Assembly (NCBI RefSeq): GCF_001953745.1
Contig: NZ_LWLN01000001.1
Span: forward strand, 3,100,001-3,164,000
DNA: 64,000 bases
Direction of reading: 5' to 3'
From: Natrinema saccharevitans
Lineage (GTDB): Archaea > Halobacteriota > Halobacteria > Halobacteriales > Natrialbaceae
Of this stretch, positions 1-8,074 are shown in pieces (positions within the stretch are counted from its first letter, which is position 1; every line of letters begins with the position of its first letter). The position numbers were made by a program, and so were the translations under genes. The notes under the pieces are model-generated. The model was given only the letters and a program-made list of their open reading frames with translations, searched no databases and was not told the origin of the DNA.

Positions 1-828
1 GTCGCGGCCGACGACTACGTGCTGGCGGTGCCGGTCGAAGTCGCCCCCGAGTTCGTCACGCCCCGGCTGCGCCGGGCCGCGCCGGAACTGGGCCGGATCG
101 AGCGCCTCGAGACGGCCTGGATGAACGGGATCCAGTTCTACCTCACCGAGGACGTCGAACTGACGCGTGGCCACCAGGTCTACGCGGACGCCCCGTGGGC
201 GCTGACCTCGATCTCCCAGCGGCAGTTCTGGACCGACGACGCCCTCGCGGGGCGCGGCCCCGACGGGGTCGAGGGCGTCCTCTCGGTGATCGCCTCCGAC
301 TGGGACACGCCGGGAATCGTCCACGAGAAGCCCGCGAGGGAGTGTACCCGCGAGGAGATCGCCGCGGAGGTCTGGGCGCAGCTGAAAGCGCACCTGAACG
401 GCCCCGACGAGCGGCTGCGGGACGACCACCTCGTCGACTGGTTCCTCGATCCCTCGATCGTCGAAACGGAAGAGGGGGTGGAGAACCGGTCGCCGCTCCT
501 TATCAACACCGTCGGCTCGCTCCGGAACCGGCCGCCGGCCGACGTCGGCGTCCGAAACCTCGCGCTGGCCAGCGACTACGTGCGGACGAACTCGGATCTG
601 GCCTCGATGGAGTCGGCCAACGAGGCCGGCCGACGGGCGGCAAACGCCGTCCTCGACCGACGCGGTGCCCGCTGCTCGCGGGCGCAGGTCTGGGACCTCG
701 AGGAGCCGGGCGTGTTCGAACCGTTCAAGCGACAGGACCGGGTCCGGTACCGGCTCGGGCTCCCCCACCCGGCCGCGGTGACCCAGTCGCTACGGGGTGT
801 GACCAGGCGGCTCGGCGAGCGAATCTGA
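1..828 (+). CDS. FAD-dependent amine oxidase/hydroxysqualene dehydroxylase-like protein (3' part)
   Basis: The reading frame is open from the first base and ends at the TGA at 826-828, so only the C-terminal ~275 residues are present and the start lies upstream of the window. Aromatic and acidic segments such as NGIQFYLTED, YADAPWALTSISQRQFW and a late ASDYVRT segment look like the C-terminal substrate and FAD-binding part of the flavin amine-oxidase/phytoene desaturase superfamily (HpnE-like proteins of haloarchaea). That family oxidises isoprenoid or hydroxysqualene-type substrates. The N-terminal dinucleotide-binding motif is off-window, so the exact substrate cannot be named. The internal GTG at 19 is not taken as the start because the upstream codons are in frame. 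Confidence 0.7.
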   Translation, partial: VAADDYVLAVPVEVAPEFVTPRLRRAAPELGRIERLETAWMNGIQFYLTEDVELTRGHQVYADAPWALTSISQRQFWTDDALAGRGPDGVEGVLSVIASDWDTPGIVHEKPARECTREEIAAEVWAQLKAHLNGPDERLRDDHLVDWFLDPSIVETEEGVENRSPLLINTVGSLRNRPPADVGVRNLALASDYVRTNSDLASMESANEAGRRAANAVLDRRGARCSRAQVWDLEEPGVFEPFKRQDRVRYRLGLPHPAAVTQSLRGVTRRLGERI

Positions 829-892
829 CGTCTCGAGCCCCGTCGCTATCCGGGTCGCAGCCCTTAACAGTCGCCGTCGCCAATTCCTGACA

Positions 893-1822
893 ATGACTGA
901 CCGAGACGACGATCGCGACCATCAGTTCTCCGAGGGCGAGGGCTTCGGCGATCCCTACGAGGAGTTCGATCTGGATCCGCCGGAACTCGGCGTCGATCCC
1001 TCGAAGGTCGACCCCGTCGACTCCCGCGTCGTCACCGATACGCTGGACGAACACAACATCGATTCGGACGACGTCGACGCCACCGAACTGCTCGACGTCG
1101 GACTGAACTACATGCAGATCAACCGCTACGAGCAGGCCACCGAGGCCTTCGAGCGGACCGCTCGCTACGCCGAGGACGACCGTCTCGAGCAGGAGGCCTG
1201 GGTCAACAAGGGCGTCGCCCACGCCGAACTCGAGGAGTACGACGAGGCGATCGGGGCCCACCGCGAGGCGCTGCGGATCGACGACGAGAGCGAACACGCC
1301 GCCACCGCGGAGACGAACCTCGCCTACGCGCTCTGGGAGTTCGGCGAGACCACCGAGGCGCTCGAACACGCCGAACGCGCCATCGAGATCGACGAACGCT
1401 TCGCCGCCGGCTGGTTCAACCGCGCGTTCTTCCTCTCGGAGCGCGGCCTCTCCGAGGAGGCGCTGCACTGCATCGACAACGCGATCCGGCTGGGCCTGCG
1501 CAACGCGAAGGTCTTAGAGGAGAAAGCGGAGATTCTCGAGGAACTCGGCGAGTTCGATCAGGCCGAGGAGATCGCCGAGGAGGCGAACGAGATGCGCGAG
1601 CGGGCCGAACAGGAGATGATGGACGACCGCAAGGAAACCCTCGGCGGGGGCCAGGGCGGCCCCGGCGGCATGGGTGCCGGACCGGGAGCCGGCGGCCAGC
1701 CCGGACTCGGAACCGGCCGGCAGTCGCGACCCCAGCAGGGCGACTTCGGCCTCGAGGGCCTGGGACTCGGTGACCTCGGCACCGACGACGAGGACGAGGA
1801 CCGCGAGTGGGAACTCGAGTGA
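893..1822 (+). CDS. Tetratricopeptide-repeat protein
   Basis: 309 aa. An acidic N-terminal ~65 residues precede several TPR units (about residues 65-235) with the usual small/aromatic spacing, for example in the segments ALWEFGETTEALEHAERAI and AAGWFNRAFFLSERGLSEEA. The tail (about 245-290) is Gly/Pro/Gln-rich low complexity and ends in an acidic stretch. TPRs are protein-protein scaffolds, and the partner is unknown. The stop codon is followed 4 nt later by the DUF424 gene, so the two are probably co-transcribed. A CCCTTAAC element about 30 bp before the ATG is a plausible TATA region. The family is widespread in haloarchaea. Confidence 0.88.
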   Translation: MTDRDDDRDHQFSEGEGFGDPYEEFDLDPPELGVDPSKVDPVDSRVVTDTLDEHNIDSDDVDATELLDVGLNYMQINRYEQATEAFERTARYAEDDRLEQEAWVNKGVAHAELEEYDEAIGAHREALRIDDESEHAATAETNLAYALWEFGETTEALEHAERAIEIDERFAAGWFNRAFFLSERGLSEEALHCIDNAIRLGLRNAKVLEEKAEILEELGEFDQAEEIAEEANEMRERAEQEMMDDRKETLGGGQGGPGGMGAGPGAGGQPGLGTGRQSRPQQGDFGLEGLGLGDLGTDDEDEDREWELE

Positions 1823-1826
1823 TCGG

Positions 1827-2120
1827 ATGATCGTCAACGAACGACAGACCCAGGAGGGGCTGCTGGTGGCCGTCTGTGACGAGGACGTTCTGGGCGAGAC
1901 CTTCGAGGAGGGCGATCTCTCGCTGACCGTCACCGAGGAGTTCTACGGCGGCGACGTAGTCGAGGAGCGCGCGGTCGTCGAGAGCCTCGCGCAGGCCGAC
2001 GTGGCAAACATCGTCGGCACCCGCGCCGTCGAACTCGCCGTCGAGGAGGGCTTCATCGACGAGGCGAACGTCCTCGAGGTCGGGGCGACGCTGCACGCGC
2101 AGTTGCTGCGGATGCAGTAG
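1827..2120 (+). CDS. DUF424 family protein
   Basis: 97 aa. The ATG lies 4 nt after the TPR gene stop. The sequence MIVNERQTQEGLLVAVCD, a central VVEERAVVESLAQADVANIV segment and a C-terminal LEVGATLHAQLLRMQ match the archaeal DUF424 family, a small conserved archaeal protein of unsettled function. Length is typical. It is probably translated from the same transcript as the TPR gene. The next gene downstream is convergent. Confidence 0.85.
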   Translation: MIVNERQTQEGLLVAVCDEDVLGETFEEGDLSLTVTEEFYGGDVVEERAVVESLAQADVANIVGTRAVELAVEEGFIDEANVLEVGATLHAQLLRMQ

Positions 2121-2121
2121 G

Positions 2122-2206
2122 GCGCTCGAGCGGACGTCGGCAGGGATCGAGCGTCAGCGGGGAATTTCTGACGGCACGTCGTCGGTAGAGTCGTCGGCTC
2201 GAGCGC
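2122..2206. terminator. Inverted repeat in convergent intergenic gap
   Basis: The arms GCGCTCGAGC (2122-2131) and GCTCGAGCGC (2197-2206) are perfect reverse complements. They occupy nearly the whole gap between the convergent DUF424 and ABC permease genes and touch both 3' ends. The core CTCGAG is common in this genome, so chance is possible. A shared 3'-end structure is an inference. Confidence 0.35.
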
Positions 2207-3082
2207 TCAGAGATCGGCGCGGCCGAACCGGTAGTAGCCGATCGCGACGGGCACGGCCAGCCAGGCGAGCATGACGACGACGCCGAACCAGTCCTGCAGA
2301 TAGAACGGTGCGTCGCCCGGAAACCGCTCGGCGGGGGTCAGCTGATAGGCCTCCGGCGACTGCAGACCGTACTGGAACTGGAAGGGGTAGATCGTCCCCT
2401 CGACGACGCTGCTGGCCAGATTGGTGTACGCGAAGATGGGGTTGAACTGCTCGAGCAGGAGGTACCACGTCTCGGCCTCGATCGGCGGCCCCTCGTCGTA
2501 GAGCAGGTAGTAGGGGCCGGCGGTGAGCAGTTCCCAGAGCGCGACGAACACCATGTAGAGTCCGACGACGACGGCCATGGACTTGCCCCGCGAGGAGACG
2601 GCCGCGGAGACGCCGACCGCGAGTCCGACGAACGTCGTCCCGAACAGCAGGGAGACGGCGGCAAAGCCCAGCCAGTCGGCGAACGGTACCGAGCCGAAGA
2701 GGACGGCCCCGAGGACGAGCGAGGCGAGGAAGGCGAGGCCGACCGCCACCCCGACGACCGCCGTGCGACCCAGCAGTTTGCCGAACACGACGTCGGTCCG
2801 GTTCGGCGGCAGGCCGAGCAGAAGCTTGATGCTGCCGGATCGACGCTCGCCGACGACGGCCATGTAGCCGGCGATCAGCGCGGCGACCGGAATGATCACC
2901 TGCAGCGGGAGCCCGAGGAAGTTCAGCACCTCGGCCGCGGTCACGTCGTCGGTCGTGTACCAGATCGCGGTGTAGCCGATCACGACCAGCCCGACGAGCA
3001 GCCCGATCAGCGACCAGAGGAGCTTCGATCGACCGGCGTCGTCGAACTCCTTGCGGGCGACGCTCGGAATGTGTGTGGTCAT
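2207..3082 (-). CDS. ABC-2 type transporter permease
   Basis: 291 aa. The start MTTHIPSVARKEFDDAGRSK (ATG complement at 3080-3082) overlaps the ATPase stop by 4 nt (ATGA), which indicates translational coupling. About six hydrophobic segments are visible, for example near residues 20-40, 60-85, 105-130, 140-165, 170-190 and at the C-terminus (VVMLAWLAVPVAIGYYRFG). The N-terminal ARKEF motif and the extracytoplasmic region before the last segment fit ABC-2 permeases of the NosY/GldF kind. It pairs with the upstream ATPase to form an exporter with unknown substrate. Longer in-frame extension upstream is rejected because it runs into the ATPase gene. Confidence 0.87.
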   Translation of the reverse strand: MTTHIPSVARKEFDDAGRSKLLWSLIGLLVGLVVIGYTAIWYTTDDVTAAEVLNFLGLPLQVIIPVAALIAGYMAVVGERRSGSIKLLLGLPPNRTDVVFGKLLGRTAVVGVAVGLAFLASLVLGAVLFGSVPFADWLGFAAVSLLFGTTFVGLAVGVSAAVSSRGKSMAVVVGLYMVFVALWELLTAGPYYLLYDEGPPIEAETWYLLLEQFNPIFAYTNLASSVVEGTIYPFQFQYGLQSPEAYQLTPAERFPGDAPFYLQDWFGVVVMLAWLAVPVAIGYYRFGRADL

Positions 3083-4065
3083 CGGGTCACCCCCGATTCG
3101 GCTGCGGTCGCGTTCGTCTCGGCCGTCACCGTTATCTCCTCGTTCTCGGCCGCGTCGCCGTTCGTCAAGGCGGTGAACAGCGACTCGAGGGAGACCTCCT
3201 CGATCCGCACGTCCGCGATCGTCGCGCCCGCGCCGGCGACGGCGGTCACGACATCGGCCTTCGCGGCCGGATCGGTGACCGTACACTCGAGGGTCCGCCC
3301 GGACGCGGTCACGTCGTCGATCCCGGACAGGTCGCGGAGGAGGTCGCAGGCGTCGGCCGCGCTCCGATCGGCCAAGGTCAGCGTCATCGTCGCACCGCCG
3401 CCGAGTTCCTCGCGCAGCCCTGCGATCGTGTCGACGGCGACGAGTTCGCCCTCGTTCAACACGCCGACCCGATCACAAACCGCCTCGACGTGTTCGAGGA
3501 TGTGACTCGAGAAGAAGACGGTCGTCCCGCGCTCGGCCTCGCGACGGACGAGGTCCTGCATCTCGCGGATGCCGTGAGGGTCGAGCCCGGTGGAGGGCTC
3601 GTCCATGATCAGCAGGTCGGGGTCGCCGACCAGCGCCATGCCGGTCGCGAGCCGCTGGCGCATCCCCTTCGAGTAGTCGCCGGCCGGCCGCTCGACGTCC
3701 GCGGCGTCGAGCCCGACCCGCTCGAGGAGTTCGTCGGGATCGTCGTCGGCTCCTTTCGTCTTCGCGGCGAACTCGATGTGGCGGCGGCCGGACAGCCGGG
3801 GGTAGACGTCGAATCCCTCGGGGAGGACGCCGACGCGGGGGCTGATCGCGTCGGCCTCGGCCTGCGCGTCGTAGCCGAGTACGGTCGCCGACCCCGCGGT
3901 CGGCCGCGCGAAGTCGAGCAACATGTTGATCGTCGTCGACTTCCCCGCCCCGTTGGGGCCGAGGAAGCCGAACACCTCGCCGTCGTCGACGGTCAGGCTC
4001 AGGTCGTCGACGGCGGTGAGATCGCCGTACTCCTTGGTCAGACCGGTCGTTTCGATGGCAACCAT
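3079..4065 (-). CDS. ABC transporter ATP-binding protein
   Basis: 328 aa. Contains Walker A GPNGAGKST, ABC signature YSKGMRQRL, Walker B LLIMDEPSTGLDPHG and the H-loop SSHILEH, followed by the ~100-residue C-terminal domain common in drug and nitrous-oxide-type exporters. The ATG at 4065 (MVAIETTGLTKEYGD) is preferred over the GTG at 4089 because a TATA-like CCTATACA on this strand lies about 28 bp upstream of it, typical of leaderless starts. It forms an operon with the permease. The divergent HTH gene may regulate it, which is inferred from position only. Confidence 0.9.
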   Translation of the reverse strand: MVAIETTGLTKEYGDLTAVDDLSLTVDDGEVFGFLGPNGAGKSTTINMLLDFARPTAGSATVLGYDAQAEADAISPRVGVLPEGFDVYPRLSGRRHIEFAAKTKGADDDPDELLERVGLDAADVERPAGDYSKGMRQRLATGMALVGDPDLLIMDEPSTGLDPHGIREMQDLVRREAERGTTVFFSSHILEHVEAVCDRVGVLNEGELVAVDTIAGLREELGGGATMTLTLADRSAADACDLLRDLSGIDDVTASGRTLECTVTDPAAKADVVTAVAGAGATIADVRIEEVSLESLFTALTNGDAAENEEITVTAETNATAAESGVTR

Positions 4066-4090
4066 CTCGAGCAAGGCTACGGCGGACACG

Positions 4091-4145
4091 TGTATAGGGC
4101 TGGAACCACGGTTTCACGGTCGGAAACTGTGGGGTCTTTTATATC
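4091..4145. promoter_or_regulatory. Divergent promoter region between ABC exporter and HTH gene
   Basis: On the minus strand CCTATACA (4091-4098) is ~28 bp before the ATPase ATG at 4065. On the plus strand TTTTATAT (4137-4144) is ~28 bp before the HTH ATG at 4168. Both spacings fit leaderless haloarchaeal promoters, so the two operons share a ~100-bp control region in which one regulator could act on both. Confidence 0.6.
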
Positions 4146-4167
4146 GTCCTGTCATACGAACGATCGA

Positions 4168-4509
4168 ATGACCGACGATGAGGACGAGGAAGTACTCGCC
4201 TTACTCGACGACGAGTACGCGCGTCGGATCCTCATCGCGGCCAGCGAGGAACCGATGTCCGTCGACCGCCTCACCGACCGCTGTGACGCCTCGCCGCCGA
4301 CGATCTACCGGCGGATCGAGCGGCTCGCGGACCAGGGGTTCCTCGACGAGTATCAGGAACTCGATCCCGATGGACACCACTACAAGACCTACAGCACGCG
4401 ACTCGAGCGCGTGGCGATCGAGATCGCCGAGGGCTCGATGGAGATGGACGTGTATCGCCGCGACGAGGACCCCGCCGACCGGTTCACCCGGCTGTTCGAG
4501 GATCTGTGA
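4168..4509 (+). CDS. ArsR-like winged-helix transcriptional regulator
   Basis: 113 aa. Residues ~8-85 form a winged helix: LLDDEYARRILIAASEEPMS, then DRCDASPPTIYRRIERL as helix-turn-helix, then a wing ending near HHYKTYSTRLERV. This is the common haloarchaeal ArsR/HTH-20 type. The acidic C-terminus resembles a short dimerisation tail. It is divergent from the ABC exporter and its stop overlaps the next gene, so it is the first gene of a four-gene operon of membrane proteins. It is probably an autoregulator or local regulator; the ligand is unknown. Confidence 0.85.
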   Translation: MTDDEDEEVLALLDDEYARRILIAASEEPMSVDRLTDRCDASPPTIYRRIERLADQGFLDEYQELDPDGHHYKTYSTRLERVAIEIAEGSMEMDVYRRDEDPADRFTRLFEDL

Positions 4510-4514
4510 TCGCA

Positions 4515-4838
4515 ATGTTCGGACCACTGTTGCAAACGGTCGAAAGCGAGGGCGGGACGACGGCGATCGCCGTCGCCGTCTTCCTCGGGCAGGCGACCGC
4601 GTTCGTGATCGCGTGTTGGATCGCAAAGCGATCCTACGACGGCTACCGGGACGTCCGCCGGAAGCCCCTGCTGTGGCTCGCGCTCGGGATCACGCTGCTG
4701 GCCGCGGTGCCGACGGTCCTTCGGTTCCTGTTACCGACGCTGCTCGGTGCCTCGGCGGTGACGACGTCCATCCTCGCGACGAGCAGCGAGATATCGGGAC
4801 TGGTCGCGATCCTCTATACCGTCTACGGGCGGCCGTGA
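4515..4838 (+). CDS. DUF7521-like small membrane protein (first copy)
   Basis: 107 aa from the ATG at 4515. A GTG at 4506 that overlaps the HTH stop would add three residues and is an alternative. Three hydrophobic segments are visible (about residues 17-37, 49-70, 83-104), with a YDGYRDVRRKPLLWLALG loop between the first two. This topology and the Y-x-x-Y-R loop match the haloarchaeal DUF7521 family that typically follows winged-helix genes. The function is unknown. The paralogue 44 nt downstream shares the same layout. Confidence 0.72.
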   Translation: MFGPLLQTVESEGGTTAIAVAVFLGQATAFVIACWIAKRSYDGYRDVRRKPLLWLALGITLLAAVPTVLRFLLPTLLGASAVTTSILATSSEISGLVAILYTVYGRP

Positions 4839-4881
4839 CCGGCATCGTCCGGACCGCTCGAGCGATCGGGAGGTGGGACCG

Positions 4882-5217
4882 ATGACCGGAACCGGACTGG
4901 CGACGGTCGCGCTCGAGACGACCGTCTTCGGACTCGACGAGGCGACGACGATCTTCCTGACGGGGCTGACAAGCGCCGCGCTCGGAACGGTCGTGGCGTG
5001 GACGGCCTATCGGGGGTACGCGCGAAACGACAGCCGGCCGATGCTGTTTCTGGCCGTCGGCATCGCCTTCCTGACGGTCGTGCCGTTCGTCTCGTCGTAC
5101 GCGGTCGACTGGGGGACCGACGCGACCGACGCGACGGTGTTGCTCGTCGTCACCGTCTCGCACCTGTTCGGCCTGCTCGCGATCGTTCGCTCGTTCAGGA
5201 GACCCGATTCGACATGA
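4882..5217 (+). CDS. DUF7521-like small membrane protein (second copy)
   Basis: 111 aa. ATG at 4882 is chosen; a GTG at 4873 is also in frame. There are three hydrophobic segments with the loop YRGYARNDSRPMLFLAVGIA, paralogous in layout to the preceding gene (YDGYRDVRRKPLLWLALGIT). The stop overlaps the next ATG (ATGA), so translation is coupled. The paired arrangement suggests the two proteins form a heteromeric membrane unit, possibly sensing a signal for the operon's winged-helix protein. That is inference only. Confidence 0.72.
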   Translation: MTGTGLATVALETTVFGLDEATTIFLTGLTSAALGTVVAWTAYRGYARNDSRPMLFLAVGIAFLTVVPFVSSYAVDWGTDATDATVLLVVTVSHLFGLLAIVRSFRRPDST

Positions 5218-6080
5218 CACGGACATTCATGAGTTCGACACGCACGACAGTCGGAACCGTACTCGACCGCGTCCGCGCCTGGAGCCGCCGGTTCGTCGGC
5301 GTCGTCGCCCGCAAGCGGACCTACGCCAACATCGCGTACCTGCTGCTGTCGTTCCCGCTCGGGATCGGCTACTTCACCGTCCTCGTGACCGGCGCGGCGA
5401 TCCCGATCGGGCTCGGGTTCGCGCTCGCCGATATGGCCACGACGGAGCCGATCGCGCTCCTTATCGCCGGGATTCCGCTGCTGCTGGTCCTGGTGTGTAT
5501 CGGCGGGCCGCTCGTGGCCGTCGTCCTGTTCGCGTCGATCGAACTGACCGCCCTCGAGCGGCTGCTGGCGACGCGGTTGCTCGGCGCGGACGTCCGAACC
5601 GGCGAGCCGGCCGGCAGCGTCCGCGAGCGGGCCCGCCGGCTCGTCTTCGATCGGGGGACGTGGAAGGGGATCGGCTACCTGTTCAGCAAGTTCGTACTCG
5701 GACTCCTCTCGTTTATCGCGGTGATCACGGGGTTTGCGTTTACCTACGCCCTCGTCGCCGCGCCGCTTCACTACCGAAATCAGCTGGTCGGCATCCACAT
5801 CGCCGACCCGATCGAGGTCGTCCCCGAACTCACCTACCAGCACGAGGACTGGACCGTCGACTTGACCTCCCCGATTCCGCTGTCGATTACCGACGGCGAA
5901 CTGGTGTCGGTGTACGTCGACTCGCTGCCGTCGGCGCTCGTCGTCTCGGCGGTCGGAATCCTCGTCGGACTGGTCGTCCTCCACCTGTTCAACGCCGTCG
6001 CGTGGCTGTTCGCTCGGTACACGGAACTGCTGTTGGACGGCACGCAGCCGTCGATCTTCAGCGAGCCGCCGACGGAGTGA
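5214..6080 (+). CDS. Putative sensor-domain membrane protein
   Basis: 288 aa. Starts at the ATG overlapping the previous stop (ATGA). Two hydrophobic blocks follow a YxNIAYLLLSFPLGIGYFTV segment, and a second repeat-like half starts at TWKGIGYLFSKFVLGLLSF. The repeated 'YLL/F-S-F/KF-LG' pattern is typical of the putative sensor domain (Pfam 'Sensor', PF13796) that fronts bacterial histidine kinases. No kinase domain is attached here. It is the last gene of the HTH operon, so a signal-transducing membrane role is plausible but unproven. Confidence 0.7.
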   Translation: MTRTFMSSTRTTVGTVLDRVRAWSRRFVGVVARKRTYANIAYLLLSFPLGIGYFTVLVTGAAIPIGLGFALADMATTEPIALLIAGIPLLLVLVCIGGPLVAVVLFASIELTALERLLATRLLGADVRTGEPAGSVRERARRLVFDRGTWKGIGYLFSKFVLGLLSFIAVITGFAFTYALVAAPLHYRNQLVGIHIADPIEVVPELTYQHEDWTVDLTSPIPLSITDGELVSVYVDSLPSALVVSAVGILVGLVVLHLFNAVAWLFARYTELLLDGTQPSIFSEPPTE

Positions 6081-6453
6081 GCCACGCGGCCGCCGTCCGC
6101 TCGCCGTCCCCGCCTCCACGCACGTGGACCCGCGGCCGGGAGCGACACCCGACCCGTCGGCGTCGCAAAATCGTTTGGATGTAGCGGTATCCCCGAGACG
6201 CACCAACTACCCGTTGCGGCAGGGCACCCACCAGATCCGACCCCACCTCCCCCCTGCCGTCACCCCCCGAACCACGCCTCACCCCACCCCCTTCCTCCCC
6301 ACCCACCTCCCGTTTTCGCCGATCGTCCGGAGCCGACCCGGTCGGTGATCGCGGCTCCGTACCGGCAAGCGCGGCCGACTCGACGGGATTCCGGAGATGT
6401 CGGCCACCACCGGACCGAAGGAGTGTTTTGTGTGCGGTCCTTGCTAGTCGCCA
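6081..6453. other. Intergenic region upstream of sufS with C-rich tract
   Basis: 373 bp without a credible gene. Short ORFs here are proline-rich artefacts of the C-rich tract. The 6241-6312 stretch is almost pure pyrimidine with many C runs (see separate entry). No clear TATA element was found immediately before the sufS ATG, so its transcript may have a leader. Confidence 0.6.
6241..6312 (-). other. G-quadruplex/i-motif-prone tract
   Basis: 72 bp that is mostly C on the plus strand. The minus strand therefore carries at least eight runs of three or more G, including GGGGG and two GGGGGG runs, with short spacers. This composition differs sharply from the surrounding DNA and is well above the usual threshold for intramolecular G-quadruplex formation. 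It lies 140-210 bp before sufS and after the sensor-gene stop. A regulatory role is inference. Confidence 0.65.
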
Positions 6454-7743
6454 ATGAGTCAACAGAACCTCGAGGCGCTCGACGTCGGGGCGATCCGGGA
6501 GGAGTATCCCATCCTTCAGCGGGAGTTCAACGTTGCGTCGGAGACGCAACGAGCAGACGGCGAAGCCGTCGACAACGGCGAGCAACTCGTCTATCTCGAC
6601 AACGCGGCGACGACCCAGACGCCGGACCCGGTCGTCGACGCGATGAGCGACTACTACCGGGAGTACAACGCCAACGTCCACCGCGGCATCCACCACCTCA
6701 GTCAGGAGGCATCGATCGCCTACGAGGAGGCCCACGACCGCGTCGCCGACTTCATCGGTGCCGACGGCCGCGAGGAGATCGTCTTCACGAAGAACACGAC
6801 CGAGGCCGAGAACCTCGTCGCCTACTCGTGGGGACTGAACGAACTCGGCGCCGGCGACGAGATCGTCCTCACCGAGATGGAACACCACGCCTCGCTGGTC
6901 ACGTGGCAACAGATCGGCAAGCGCACCGGGGCCGACGTCAAGTACGTTCGGGTCACGGACGAGGGCCGCCTCGACATGGATCACGCGAGCGAGATCATCA
7001 CCGACGACACCGCGATGGTCTCGGCGGTCCACGTCTCGAACACGCTAGGTACGGTCAACCCCGTCACCGACCTGGTCGACATCGCCCACGACCACGACGC
7101 GCTGGCTTTCATCGACGGCGCGCAGGCCGTCCCCAACCGCCCCGTCGACGTCGCGGCCATCGACGCCGACTTCTACGCCTTTTCGGGTCACAAAATGGCC
7201 GGCCCCACCGGGATCGGCGCCCTCTACGGCAAGCGGGAGATCCTCGAGGAGATGCAGCCGTACCTCTACGGCGGCGACATGATCACGAAGGTCACCTTCG
7301 AGGACTCGACCTGGAACGAACTCCCCTGGAAGTTCGAGGCCGGCACGCCACAGATCGCCGAGGCCGTCGGCCTCGTGGCCGCCATCGACTACCTCGAGGA
7401 CATCGGCATGGAGCGCATCGAGGCCCACGAGGAGGAACTGGCCCGCTACGCCTACGAACAGCTCGACGCCGAGCCCGGCATCGAGATCTACGGCCCCGAA
7501 CCCGGCCCCGAACGCGGCGGCCTCGTCGGGTTCAACCTCGAGAGCGTCCACGCTCACGACCTGGCCTCGATCATGAACGATCACGCGGTCGCGATCCGCG
7601 CCGGCGACCACTGTACCCAGCCGCTGCACGACAAGCTGGGGGTGGCCGCGTCGGCTCGAGCCTCGTTCTACATCTACAACACGAAAGAAGAGGTCGACAA
7701 GCTGGTCGCGGCGATCGACGACGCTCGAGAGTTGTTCGCGTAA
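6454..7743 (+). CDS. sufS: Cysteine desulfurase SufS
   Basis: 429 aa. A PLP-dependent fold-type I enzyme that mobilises sulfur from cysteine for Fe-S cluster assembly. Seen: YLDNAATTQTP, DGAQAVPN, the PLP lysine in FSGHKMAGPTG (K247) and the active-site cysteine in IRAGDHCTQPLH (C387), which places it in group II (SufS/CsdA). Its usual partner SufU is encoded 2 kb downstream. The N-terminus has an in-frame 13-codon insertion (6532-6570) made of two short perfect palindromes, just before the conserved VYLDNAATT block. Otherwise the length is normal. Confidence 0.95.
   Translation: MSQQNLEALDVGAIREEYPILQREFNVASETQRADGEAVDNGEQLVYLDNAATTQTPDPVVDAMSDYYREYNANVHRGIHHLSQEASIAYEEAHDRVADFIGADGREEIVFTKNTTEAENLVAYSWGLNELGAGDEIVLTEMEHHASLVTWQQIGKRTGADVKYVRVTDEGRLDMDHASEIITDDTAMVSAVHVSNTLGTVNPVTDLVDIAHDHDALAFIDGAQAVPNRPVDVAAIDADFYAFSGHKMAGPTGIGALYGKREILEEMQPYLYGGDMITKVTFEDSTWNELPWKFEAGTPQIAEAVGLVAAIDYLEDIGMERIEAHEEELARYAYEQLDAEPGIEIYGPEPGPERGGLVGFNLESVHAHDLASIMNDHAVAIRAGDHCTQPLHDKLGVAASARASFYIYNTKEEVDKLVAAIDDARELFA
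6532..6570 (+). repeat. Palindromic in-frame insertion inside sufS
   Basis: Two adjacent perfect hairpins, GTTGCGTC-GGA-GACGCAAC (6532-6550) and GACGGC-GAA-GCCGTC (6556-6570). Together they make exactly 39 nt and 13 whole codons (VASETQRADGEAV). They sit between the N-terminal helix and the conserved YLDNAATTQ motif, where length variation is tolerated. This looks like a small palindromic element inserted in frame. Confidence 0.6.
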
Positions 7744-7817
7744 GCGATCGCGCCCGCGGATCGCCCCGTTACCGGTATCGTCGAGCGGGCGAGCGAGCTA
7801 TTCTGGGCGGCGCGTGC

Positions 7818-7852
7818 CGTCCCGTGATAACCGTCGAGTGAATCACGGGACG
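7818..7852. terminator. Hairpin in convergent gap after sufS
   Basis: CGTCCCGTGAT (7818-7828) and ATCACGGGACG (7842-7852) are a perfect 11-bp inverted repeat with a 13-nt loop. They lie between convergent sufS and the zinc-ribbon gene. Probably a shared 3'-end structure. Confidence 0.5.
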
Positions 7853-7870
7853 ACCGCTCGAGCGGCCGCC

Positions 7871-8074
7871 CTACTCCCGCTCGAGGCTGCCCGGCACGAC
7901 GGGACAGCCACAGGGGGCGGCGGTGCCGACGCCGGGCCCGGAGACGGTCACGATCCAGACGGGGCGACCACAGCGGGGGCAGTCGGGCAGGCCTCGTGCG
8001 GCCGCGGCGGCCCGCTCGTCGACCGGGGTCGTCGTCACGTCGGTCGGCTCGAGCGACGGGTCGTCGTCGGTCAT
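7871..8074 (-). CDS. Small zinc-ribbon-like protein
   Basis: 67 aa from the ATG MTDDDPSLEP (complement 8072-8074). An upstream in-frame start at 8146 would give 91 aa but adds an atypical N-terminus. An acidic N-terminal half precedes CPRCGRPVWIV and a second APCGC segment, which could form one zinc site (CxxC...CxC). I do not recognise a named family. Such CPxCG-type micro-proteins are common in haloarchaea. It is convergent with sufS. Confidence 0.6.
   Translation of the reverse strand: MTDDDPSLEPTDVTTTPVDERAAAAARGLPDCPRCGRPVWIVTVSGPGVGTAAPCGCPVVPGSLERE

Noticed and set aside
6124-6348. 74-aa open frame over the C-rich tract
   Set aside because: Its Pro/Thr-rich sequence only reflects the C runs.
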